DNA of 64,000 nt from Corydoras sp. C115. Taxonomy: Eukaryota > Chordata > Actinopteri > Siluriformes > Callichthyidae. The position numbers and the translations under genes are program-made. How positions within the stretch are numbered: position 1 is the first letter of the stretch; each line of letters opens with the position of its first letter. The notes beneath the pieces are model-generated. The model saw nothing but the letters and a program-made list of their open reading frames with translations, ran no database searches and was not told where the DNA came from. Location of the stretch: contig JAFMOC010000221.1 in the NCBI GenBank assembly GCA_019802505.1, positions 257,501-321,500 of the forward strand, written 5' to 3'. Shown here piece after piece: positions 48,956 to 61,400 of this stretch.

Positions 48956-49002
<47 letters not shown>

Positions 49003-49008
49003 TGTGTG

Positions 49009-49052
<44 letters not shown>

Positions 49053-50351
49053 TGTGTGTGTGTGCGCTCCAGCTTTCATTCACTTCGTTTCTTCACTCAG
49101 TGGGAAATGTGGGAAACATTCTCTGCGGCTGCTGTTTTTACCACCGGGGGCAATTAGTTTGCCTTTCACACAGCGGCAGCGGCGGCGGCCTTCCGACTGG
49201 ACGGCGAGCGTTTCGTCTGAAAGTCGTGGTTCCGATGCGTCCCACCGTAGACGATCCCGAGACGTTTTTTTTTTTTGTTGTTTTTTTTTTTTTTTCTTTC
49301 TCGGTTTTGTTTCGCTTTTTTCGAGCATTCCCACCGCGGGGGCCCGTGGGAGGGAGGGAGGGAGGGAGGGAGGGTGGTGGTTCTGCGCCGGCTTTTGTCT
49401 GCAGCCTGTTTGCTGCTCCCTTTTGTTCCTCGGGGCATTTAACTCTCCGTCTTTTGTTCCGGGTAAATATTGCGTCCCGGGGCAGTTAGTTCTCGGTTAC
49501 TGACCAACTCGCGAGGAATGAGCTGCCAGCTCCAGGTCAGACACCTGAGGCTGGGGAATGGGGGGGTGGGTGGGGGGTGGGTGATGCGGGGTGGGGCATG
49601 TTCAGATCTCTCCGACTTTCTATGAAGAAACCGAGGAAATGAGCGATGCCGCGGGCAAAAAGTATCGGAACCCCGACACCTATGGGAGCTGGGTTTGGAG
49701 CTGCGGGGCTGCCGGGGTGATGTCCGTGAAACCTTTGGAGGGCGCACTTTTGTCCGTGCGTGCGATTGGATCTTTACAGACCAATCCTGACCCCGCGTCG
49801 TGCACTCGGGCCTTCCCCAAACTGTTTTCCCATGTAGTTGTATTATTTTAGTATCATCCAGTTATTATTATTCATTCATACATTATCTCCCGCTTTATCC
49901 TCTATTAGGGTCGCGGGGGGGGGGTTCCCCATGCCCATCCAGGGGAGAACGACTCGAGCGCTGGGCAGATACACCCAGGACAGGGCGCCAATCCATCGCT
50001 GGGCACACACTCACTGAAACCTGGGGCACTTTTTGAGAATTCAATTGACTTCATCCATGTTTTTGGACTATGGGAGGAAACCTGAGAACCCGGAGGAAAC
50101 CCACGCAGACACGGGGAGAACATGGAAACTCCACCCAGATGGGGATTTGAACCGGGAATCCCTAGTGCTGAGAGGCGAACGTGCTGACCACTAAGCCACC
50201 GTGCCACCTTTTATTATTCATTCATTCATTATCACCCGCTTTATCCTCTATTAGGGTTGCGGGGGGGTTCCCCATGCCCATCCAGGGGAGAACGTCTCGG
50301 GCGCTGGGCAGATAGACCCAGGACAGGGCGCCAATCCATCGCTGGGCAACC

Positions 50352-50395
<44 letters not shown>

Positions 50396-50937
50396 GTGAC
50401 TTATTATTATGTGTGTGTGTGTGTGTGTGTGTGTGACCAGTCCGGCTCACCGAGGGTTAAAATCCTCCAACGCGCTTCCAGTGAGAACCCTTTAATCATT
50501 ACGCGGCGGTTCGAGCGACATTAAAACATCGAGAACGTTAATATTTAACCTGGTTTATGGTTCTGCCCTGTGGCCTGTTTCCTCCTCGGTCTGATCACCC
50601 CAGACCCCCCCCCCCCCCCGCCGCCTCTCCCACCCCGAGGAGTCGGCCACCTTAAACTCTGAAGTGCACCTGCGCGGACGGCGCGCCCTCGGGAGGCCCT
50701 TCAAACCTCGCGGATGAAAACCCTGATGGAATCGGAACCTCGACCCCTTAAGGTTCTCCTAATGGACACAAAAAAAAGCTGTAACGCGATCGGAGCGCGA
50801 GGTGCGCCGTCTGACTGGTTGACCTCGCTCCTGCTCTCGAGGGAACGCCATGGAACCGGAGACGGAACCTGCGGAGACGGTTCCTTTGTTGGTTTCGGGT
50901 ACCGATCTGAAAGCTGGCGCTCCGACGGAGGATAGAG

Positions 50938-50995
<58 letters not shown>

Positions 50996-52114
50996 ATTAG
51001 CACCTAGTTGCCGTGAGTAAACCCGCGCAGACGTTCTTGGCTCGGCCTCGCGTGGTTCTGCTAAAATCTCAGGCATCTGCCTCCATCGTCCGTTTGTCTT
51101 TCCCGCACCTCACGGTTCCATTACCTGGGGGGGCGGTTACCATGACGACACGGCTTATCCTCGTATCTGCCCCGCGTCACGGTACCGAGAACCCGACCAG
51201 GTCCGCTTCCATGAGTCCGGAGGTTCTCTCAGGAACCCTGCTGTGGGTGCAGTCCTTTAAGCCCGACGGAACCGAAGGAACCTATTCATAGTTCTCGGAA
51301 CGGGTTCCACATCCGGCCGACGGGTTCCGTATCGGGACACGTCCCTAAAATGATCAAATAAAGGCGCCCACATGGAAAGTCAAGCCCCCGGCCGTATATC
51401 TTGGATCTTGGTCCGGCTCTGTGCAAACAGTTTGGGGAAGGCCCGTTCGGTTCCCAAGCCCGGCGAGATGTTCTCCGGTGGGTGTGGCGTGGGTGGAGCC
51501 CGCTGACGAGCTTTCGAGAGGAACTGGAGTAGAGATTTCAACATCCGGCTCGGTCCTCGGCGGTGGAGGACGGGGGATATGGGGGGGGCGGTCCTCACAA
51601 GCCTGGCGCCGCGACAATCTCCGGGGGGGGGGGGTCGTCAACTCGAGCGGACGAGCACTTGTTGGTGACGAGTGGAGGAATGCGGTCCAGATCAAAATGG
51701 CTGGTCCTGATGGTGGTGATGGTGGTGGGGGGGGGGTTGCTGAGCTCTTCCCAGTCTCACCCCAAACACCCCCCCCACCAGGGGGGGGAGCGCCGGTGCG
51801 GGATGGAGTCCCAGCTGAAGCGGCAAGATAATTAGGCCGATCGTGAGGGTGTCATTCAGAGAGAGGCTCCAGCTGGAGGAACTTGTGGGGGGTGGGGTGG
51901 TGTGGGGGGGTGGGGCAGGAATGTGTGGCGTGTTGTGGGGGGTTGAGTCGGGGATGCAGGGGGACAGCTGGTGGATGTTGTGATGGTAATCCACTGAAGT
52001 CATCTCCTCACAAAAGGAGGAGTGGAGGGCCAGGTGCTGCCTTTGAGTGGCCTGCTGCCCCATGCCGGGACAGACGGGCCTGTGGAGGACTGGAGATGGA
52101 GTGCGCATGCACAC

Positions 52115-52168
<54 letters not shown>

Positions 52169-54448
52169 AAAGTGTGTGGAGTGTGTCCACGCATCCCTGT
52201 GGGTTCCCTCCATAGTCCAAAGGTACTCCTTTGTGTGGAAACAGTTTGGGGAAGGCCCCCAGGGTCCTGTGGTGGACCCACCTCACCCCCGTCCAACGTG
52301 TTTGGGACGTCTCTGTACTTCATACATGACTGAATCGCTGCTACAAATCAACGTGTGTATGAGTGTGTTGCCATGCCTTCAGCCCAATAGGTGCTGGGAT
52401 AGGCTGAGTAGATGGGATAGGCTTAAGGGGGAGGGGGTATGAGCTTTATTATTATTATTATTATTATTATTTTATTATTAGAAATCAAAATATCGGAATG
52501 AATAAACAATAGAATCATGATCACATATCGGAGTCAGACGTTATAGATTCAGTGACGTTATATAGACGTTATATAGACGTTATACAGGTGGATTCTGGGT
52601 AATCGGCTGTCTGTCTGCGTCTTTATGACCCGCGCTGCGCAGCCGGCGGATGTTTCGGTGTCCATGCGCCTCCGGTTTGCTGTCTGTTGATGAAATGACT
52701 CCTCAAACGACTCTTCGAATGACTCACCGTGACCAAACGACTCCTGAATTCTATATAGTCTTTAACAATTTGATGCTCGTTGGGACCGAAAGACACGACC
52801 TTCATAGAATTGAGGGAGGAGCCAAGTCCGGCTGTTCTGTGACGGACGGGACAAGCCCCAGACAGGTCAGGCCCTTGCAGACATGGGCGGGGGGGCGGGG
52901 GGTGGTTTACCAACTCTGATTCACCCCAGTTGCATGTCTTTGAACTGTCTGCGGCGACCCATGCTGACTGGAGAACATGCATACTTTCAGTCCGAAGGAA
53001 CACCAGGCGTTCGAACCCGGGGCCAACCCGCTATGATCGCTGTTCACACACAGGGCTCCCCCTAGAGGCCTGGAACGCTTGAATTCTGGATCTTTTCTGT
53101 GTGGAGTTTGCATGTCCTCCCCATATTATTTTGGGATAGCCCCCAGCCCCTAGCATCTCGTGTGGAATCGCGGTATTAATGAGATTTTTAATAATTAATG
53201 ATCATGTGCTTGGTTCATTTGCATACACTTGTTTTTAGGGTTAGGGGCCCCTCACATGAGGGCTCACACTAACACGAGTGGACTTGAAATTTGGGCTTCC
53301 TCACCTCACCTTCCACACCCATGCTGGGTAAATTGGCGAGCCGAAATCGCCTGAGCCGCCGGGTGTTGGTCGGTTCCCTGGTGGTAACAGAGTGGAAAAC
53401 GGGTGCAGATGCTGGCACCGGTACAGGGAGGACATGCCGACGACGCCAAATAATAAGAGCTCATGAACTTCGATTCCAAACCCAAGATGCTCTTGCTGCG
53501 CCGTGCACGCCACCACGCCGAGACGCGGAACCGAGCGCGGAAACGAGCCGTGGAACCGAGCCGCGGAACCGAGCCGCGGAACCGAGCCGCTCCAGCCTGA
53601 ATCCAGCTCTCAGGGAAATTCCAGCACACATTCCGCAGCGCTGGCGTGTTCCGCTGGAGCTGCTGGTGAAGTCCAGCAGACGAGGCGTATGAGTGCTTCC
53701 AATAAGTAACGCCCCCCCCCCCCTTCCTCCCCCCCCCTCCTCCCAGTCGTGGGTTTCCGTGGTAACGGTTCCACATCGCGTTGGTCATCCAACAGTCTGG
53801 ACTTTTTTTGGAGTGGATCATCAGAAGGATGTCGCGTTAAAACGCAGAGGTTCCGGTGTAAGCGGGTCCCGACGGCAGGGTGGGGGCGGGTGGGTGTATG
53901 GTGGGGCGGGGGGGGGTTTTTTTTTTTTTTTTTTTTTTTCGGGGGAAACGGAGACGGCGTCCTGTTGAGAAACGGGCGGCTCGCACACGGCGCGGTTGTG
54001 AAATCGTTGATTCACGGGGCCCGGCGCAGATCTTTCCTCATGTCCGCATTATTACGGGGTTTTGCGCGTTCCCAGGGATCTGGTTCTGTTCGGGGGGGGG
54101 GGGGGGGGGTGAGGGTTGCGGTGAAGAACATTCAGGGAAAATCTAGGACGGCCTCGACTCCAGGACGCTTCTCGGTGCGGTTTGCGCGTCGCAATAGCGT
54201 CCGCTCTTTGTCTTGAGGGGACAGCCGACGGTACGCCGCCGAGAGTTCCCTCCCCGAGGGAGAACCGTAGCCCCCCCCCCCCCCAGGTCTGTAAACACGG
54301 GGCAGCCGGTGGGATTCGAACGTACATCCTGCCCCCGAACCCCCGGCTCGGTCTGTGACGCTGGAACGTCCGCGAGGGCCCCGTCCTCTCACCGTTCTAG
54401 AACCCTGAACGGTTGCTGTACGGGGTTGGAGTTGTCCTTATGGAACCC

Positions 54449-54495
<47 letters not shown>

Positions 54496-55425
54496 CTCTC
54501 CCCTCAGCCATGGGTTACTGTTGCCAGGCTACAGCTGAGGTCTGTTGCTCTGTATGGGGACAGGCCTGAAAGCCTGGCTGTTTGAGTCAGCGCCCCCAGC
54601 CCCCCTCCCTCGCTCCCCTCACACACAATGGGATTCGGGCTACTTTAGCTCTTTTATATGGGTCACAAAATGCCCCCCCCTGCACCCCCCACCCCCACCA
54701 CGGTTCCTCTTTGAGAACAGAGAAGGGGAGTTGGGAGGAGGGATCCGAGTTGGCAGTGCGCTGTCGGTACGGGCTCCGGCCAAAAGAATAGAATCTGCTC
54801 CCCACTTGTGGAGTTTGGGACTTGGGGGTGGGGGGGGGGTGTGGTGGTGGTGGTGTGCCGGGGAGGGGGGGGGGGGTTGTTGCGCGTCTTGCCAAACGTG
54901 GCGGCGAAAGTGGGTTTCCTAACGCCGAGATCCAACCGCCAGGTCCCCGCTCGTGTTTTCGGCGTTGGACATCTGGTTCCGTTGAGGCTCGGGCACTTTC
55001 CGACGGGGGCCCCGTCGGCATCCGAAAGGCATCCGACCCGGAAGAGTCCGCCGCGTCGTGGTTTTCGGTCCGGAGCCGGGTGGCACCGTCCCTCCGTCCT
55101 CTCGAACCGCAGATTGCTGTGATCACGTTACCTCACGGTCCGATTCATACCCTGCCGCTTCTTGTCGCCCGTTCCAGCAGCAGGACCGGAGCGCCGGACG
55201 GAACGCGTAAGTCCATTCGGCTCGCGTCTGTCTCGTGTCTCGGAGTAACCCCCACACCCCGACCCCACCCGCCCCGGGACGAGGATGTAGGACTGTTACT
55301 CTGAGGAGCGGGATAGGCTCGAGCCGCTCTGCATTCGGTGTGTTGAGTGATAACCCGCGCATGGGAGTGAGGTTGTGGAACCCGTGTTCTAATGCTTGAA
55401 TGTTATTGTTTGTGGTGGTGGTGGG

Positions 55426-55469
<44 letters not shown>

Positions 55470-58400
55470 ACCAACACGCTCGTGAGCATGGGTCCGGCAT
55501 GTTTTGTGTGTCTTCGTGTCTGAGGAAGTTCCAAAGCGTTCTGGCGGGCCGTGCTGACAGACGTGCACAGATGCGCGAGTCCCCGGGGGCCCTGAGACGC
55601 AAAACACGGCCGGGACGCTCACGTAGAAGTGGAGGCCGGCGGTAGCCGTGCGACATAAAGGAGGATTGTTGTTCGGGGGAAACCGAGAGATCGGGTTCTG
55701 CGCCGAAGGGATAGAACGTGAGGAATGGCGACAAAAGAATGTGTGTTTTGGCGGCGGCGGAATGTGAGGACGAAAAAACACTGCCTTTCCTGTCCTCCCT
55801 CTCCCCAACTGCGGTCACACACACACACACACTCTCACACTCACACACACACACACACTCACACTCACACACACACTCACACTCACACTCACACTCACAC
55901 ACACACACATCAAGGATGTTGCGTAAACCACAAATCGACACTCAATGAGTCAGAGCCTCGCCGATAAATCAATGCGCCGATATTATCGACCGATACAACG
56001 TCACTACAGACAAATTATCATCAGTCGTCATGGAAACCATGTGATCTCCGTCCAGACGCTGAGCATTTTGGGCTTTTTGGACTGGGGACAGTTTGGGGAG
56101 GGACTGTGGGACCTATCCCAGCACATAAAACAAGGTTTATTAAGTTTGTAAAAAGTTTAGGGAAGGCCCTATTCTGTCCCAGCATGACTGTGGGACCTAT
56201 CCCAGCACATAAAACAATGTTTATTAGTTTTGTAAAAAATTTAGCAAAGGCCCTATTAAGTCTTAGCATGACTATGGGACCTATCCCAGTGCATGGACCA
56301 GGTTGTGTTAGGTCTGTAAAAAGTTTAGGGAAGGCCCTATACTGTCCCAGCATGACTGTGGGACCTATCCCAGCGCATAGATCAAGGTTTATTAGTTTTT
56401 TATAAAGTTTAGGGAAGGCCCTATTAGGTCCTAAAAAGACTGTGGGACCTATCCCAGTGCATGGACCAGGTTGTGTTAGGTCTGTAAAAAGTTTGGGGAA
56501 GGCCCTATTAGGTCCCAGCATGACACGGGACTTATCCCAGCACATGGAACAAGGTGTAGTTCAGAAAAAGTTTGGGGAAGGCTGTTTTTTGTCCTCAGTG
56601 CTCAGAGCGAGGGGGCATGAAGACATGATTGATCCACGCAGAACCCTGACCTTAAGATTTTGGGATGAGCTCGAACTCGGATTGCGAGCCAATGCTGGAA
56701 AAAAAATGTTTTCAAGTCCAATCCAGCTGCCCAGAAGCCGATGGCGGCGTCTGCCCCGACCTCCCTTTGTGCCCGCGACCCCTGGTTTTCTTGGCGAAAA
56801 AATTCCAGACATAGTTAATTTGCCTCTAAATAAACCCCGCCAAGCCATGACAAATAGCGGAGGGGACGGAGGGTAGGGGCCGATCGCCGGCGTGTCAGAC
56901 CTCGCCCGTCCGTCTGTGAGGTTGCCACGGCGACGGGGATTTGCCATTCTGAGTGTTTTCAGAGCGGGAGACGGGGGATTACAGGAAGTATGACATGACA
57001 TTCCCAGTCCCTCCGCCCCGCCATCTCCCCGAAGCGGGGAGCGCCCGCCCCGCCCCGCCCCCCCACCTCACGGGCATTATCATGACAATGAGACTGCTGA
57101 CCTCTGACCTGTGTGACCTCTCAGCATGGGGCAGATTTGCGTAGGGAGGGCAGAGCAGGGCAGGGCAGGGCAGTGCGCCGCGGGCCTCTAGAGGACAAGG
57201 AGGGGAAGTGCTCATGGTGCGCCTTCCCAGAGTTCCCAAGCAGAGCCTCTCCGTGGGCCAATCGCATTGAGGTACGACCCCAAATTTAAATTTGGGTGGG
57301 GGTGGTGTGTGTGTGTGTGTGTGTGTGTGTGGGGGGGGGGGGGGTGATGCACTTCCACTCATAGGGTTCGAGGGTAAAGGGGGTCTGTGGGAATTTTTAC
57401 TCATGATTCAGCAGATGCACAAGGTCAGACGATGTTCACAGTCTCGGTTCCAATTCATCCCAAGGGTGTTAAATGGGGCTGCGGTCCAGATTTTGCGTGG
57501 GCCACGTCAAGTTCGACACCAAAAGTTCGACACAAAGCCAAAAGGGCCTTCCCCAAACTGTTCCCACAGTTGGTACCTTTGCACCGCATGAACCACCTGA
57601 ACCCAAAAAGGCTTAAACCTAATTCATTAATTTCCATTAAAAAAAAAAAAAAAAAAAAAACTCCCTAAAACACTTAATTCTCCATTTTTCTTCGTACAGG
57701 ACAGACTTTACATGGTACGTTGTTCGCAAAATGGTTAAAAATGCAAACTTTCCGCTTTAAAAGTCTTAAAACCAAAGACTTAAAGATTTGCCTCAGACTG
57801 TGGGCTCCACAGCGCATGGTCCTAAAGCCAGAAGGGTTTCCTCTGAAAAGCACCCTGCATGATAGTCAGCTGTCTACGCACTTATGACCTCACAGTGCCC
57901 TCACACGGGCTGTCCGGGTACCTAGTGCCGGACCCGCTGATGGGTACTATCCCGTCATTTCTAAAATGTTTGCTAAGTAACAGCCAATCAGCTCTGTGCG
58001 GTCACTAAACCAGACAGAGAAGCTTATCAGATGAGGGCAGGGGCGGAGCTACGAGCCACAAAGGGAGCGGCCCAACAAAGGATGATAAAGCTCGGCGTAA
58101 AAAGTTGAGTACAGAGGAAAGTCCATTGTTGCCGCGGCCTCAGGGTTTGGTTTACAGTGAAAAGGGAGCGCTGCGGGCGGGAGGGCAGGAGGGAACGGCC
58201 GTAACTGGCCCGTCATCGGCTTCAAACGGCCCGTTTGATGTGGCGGCCGGCGCGGGGACGGGGCCTCCAGGGCGAGTGTAGGGTTACCGGCCCGGCCCGG
58301 CCCGGCCCCCAAGAGGCGTCCTGTCGTCACACCTGGCGGGTTCCATGTCCCGAGTCGAGGGAAAGCTGGGGCGGCGCGACCGCCGTCCTGTATCTTTGGC

Positions 58401-61400
58401 ATGTTCTCTTTGTCCTTTGCAGTGGCTTGACTTGCGCCGGCCTCGTCCCGCTCCTGCCCCGTCGTCATGAGCGCAGGCGGCACCACCCGGCCGGAGTAAC
58501 GATGCTGGAATGTGGGCCGGCGCTCGCACGGCGCAACTGGGAATATCGGGGGAATTCTGGGAAAAAATTTTCCCAGCAAAATGACGCATGTGCGGTTTTC
58601 GTGCGAATGCCAACCAGCCTGTGATGATGTGCGTGTGTGTTTGTGTGTGTGTGTGTGGGGGGGTGGGTCATGAAGCCAGTAGGGGGCGTGGCCTGTCACT
58701 TTTGCCGGCTGTTCACGCCGCTTCTTTTTCCCCGTACAGGTGCCGGCCGGGATTCATAGGACAGACGTGTCAGCATCAGGACCCGTGCCATCGATCACCG
58801 TGTCTGAACGGCGCCGCCTGCAAGGGTCAGGTGGTCAACGGGAGCCCACAGTACAGCTGCGTGTGCCAGCGGGGGTTCCGAGGTAAGTGCGGCGGGCAGG
58901 GACGGTTTGGGGAAGGCGCGGTTTCGGTGTCATAATCGTGAGACGTAACGTGCCTGTCTTTGGCCGCGGCAGGTAAAGAATGCTCGCTGATCGACGCCTG
59001 TGCCACCAACCCGTGCGGCAATGGCGCCCGCTGCACCACCTGGAACAACAGCTACAACTGCTCGTGCCCGCCCGGCTTCCAGGGCAAGAACTGCCGCAAC
59101 GACATCGACGAGTGCCGCCGGCCCGGCAAGTGCCTGAACGGCGGGACCTGCACCAACACTCACGGCTCGTTCCGCTGCGAGTGCCAGCCCGGCTACAGCG
59201 GGCGCACCTGCGAGGTGCCCACGCAGCCCTGCGCGCCATCCCAGTGCCTGAACGGCGGCACGTGCCACCAGATCGGCGACCACACCTACATGTGCGACTG
59301 CCTGCCAGGTACGACTACGACCGCGTCCCACGAACCCCGTTCCCATAACCCCCAAGTTGTCCTCCCGGGGTCGGCCCCTAGGGCGGCGCGCCGAAAACAG
59401 TACGGCGCAGGGGGAGAGGGCCCGGCTGAACATCAGGGAGGAATTTACTTTATGAGCCTCTCGCCGCGTCTCGCGGGAGCGGACAGGAAGCGGCGAGGGC
59501 CGGAGAGGAAGTCGTTGGAAGCGTGAGCGGACCTAAAACAAGCAAACGGGCCGGGGAGGTGGAGTGGAGGGGGGAGTGTGGGAACGTGGGGTAAGGGGGT
59601 AGGGGGAGGGGAGGGTCAGACTGTGGGAACAACGAGGAGCTGACGGCGCACCGTCCTCATGTCTTTCAGGTTTTAAGGGTCTGAACTGCGAGGTCAACGT
59701 GGACGACTGTCCCGGACACAAGTGCATGAACGGCGGGACGTGCGTGGACGGCGTCAACACCTACAACTGCAAGTGCCCGCCGGAATGGACAGGTACGACC
59801 CCACCGCCCGTGCCTGGCCCCCCCCCATCCCTCACCTCGCGGAGACCCTGACCGCCGCCTGTCCCGTTCTTTCAGGTCAGTACTGCGCCGAGGACGTGAA
59901 CGAGTGCCTGATGCAGCCCAACGCGTGCCACAACGGTGGGACGTGCTTCAACACCATCGGCGGCCACACCTGCGTCTGCGTGAACGGCTGGACGGGCAAC
60001 GACTGCAGCGAGAACATCGACGACTGCGCCATCGCCGTCTGCTTCAACGGCGCCACCTGCCACGACCGCGTGGCCTCCTTCTACTGCCAGTGTCCTGTCG
60101 GAAAGACCGGTAACGCCCCCGACGCCCGAGAACGCGACGGTAACCGGGGGTACGGTATTCCCGTGGTCGTATTCTCATCGGCACTCTGCTCTGTCGCCAG
60201 GTCTGCTCTGCCACCTGGACGACGCCTGCGTCAGCAACCCCTGCAACGAGGGCGCCGTCTGCGACACCAACCCGCTGAATGGGCGCGCCATCTGCACCTG
60301 CCCCGCCGGATTCATCGGCGGCGCCTGCAACCAGGACATGGACGAGTGTTCCATCGGTAATGAATTACAATGTCCACTTACGTCTCAGCCAATCAGCTCA
60401 CAGGGTCGGAAAGGGGGGTAAATGATGGGATAGGTCCCGGGTAAAGGTTGGGAAACACCTTATCAACATGTTCACAAGTGTTCACAATGTTTTTGAACAA
60501 AAAGGGAGAACATACCAATCCACACAGCAACACCCGAACACGGGACACTCTTGTTGTAAGGTGGCGTATCAAGACGCCTCAAATCCAGAACCTGAGTGTG
60601 TGCCCCCAGCTTAGTGGGAATGGTTTGCACCACCATGCACAAGGCAGGGTTCATGAGGGGCACAAACGAAGGGCCCGAACCCCCATCCTCTCTTACTTCT
60701 AAGTGCTGAGTACCGCATCTGTTACTTGTGAACATAAGGAACTAGTTCTTTAGGAACTACATTAAAGTTCCAGTATGGTTCTAAGTGCTGAGTCCTGCAT
60801 CTGTTACTCGAGAATGTAAGGAACTAAATTAAAGTGTTGCAGGAACTAATTTAGAGTTCCAGTATGGTTTTAAGTGCCGAGTACCGCGTCTGTTATTCGT
60901 TTGTTATTCGTGAATATGAGGAACTAAATTAAAGTGTGGCAGGAACCAAATTAAAGCGTTGCAGGAACTACATTAAAGTTCCAGTACGGTTCTTAGTGCA
61001 GAGTACCGCGTCTGTTACTCGTGAATGTGAGGAATTAAATTAAAGTGTTGTAGGAACTAAATTAAAGCGTTGCAGGAACTGAATCAACCCTGCATGTTTT
61101 TGAACTAAAAAGGAGAACATACCAATCCACGCAGCAAGACCTGAACACGGGACACTCTTGTTGTAAGGTGGTGTATCAGGACGCCTCAAATCCAGAACCT
61201 GAGTGTGAACCCACCATGCACAAGGCAGGGTCCATGAGGGGCCCGAACCCCATCCTCTCTTACTTCGGTCCCTTACTGTCGGTCCTTTTGTCCTCAGGTG
61301 CCAACCCGTGTGAACACTTCGGGAAGTGCGTGAACACGGAGGGCTCGTTCCAGTGCCAGTGCGGGCGCGGCTACACGGGGCCCCGCTGCGAGATCGACAT

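Larger units (their letters stand above)
47597..58739 (+). other. notch3 intron 2 (about 11.1 kb)
   Basis: The longest intron in the window. It carries two antisense SINE copies, a Tc1-derived array at 56.07-56.72 kb, several CA/GT and GA microsatellites, T, A, C and G homopolymer runs, and short candidate regulatory clusters listed separately. Open frames inside it have low-complexity or repeat-like products. I see no additional coding exon in it. Confidence 0.85.

Noticed and set aside
48946..49503. 185-codon frame in notch3 intron 2
   Set aside because: Starts in a GT microsatellite, then random sequence; lies in an intron with no splice support.
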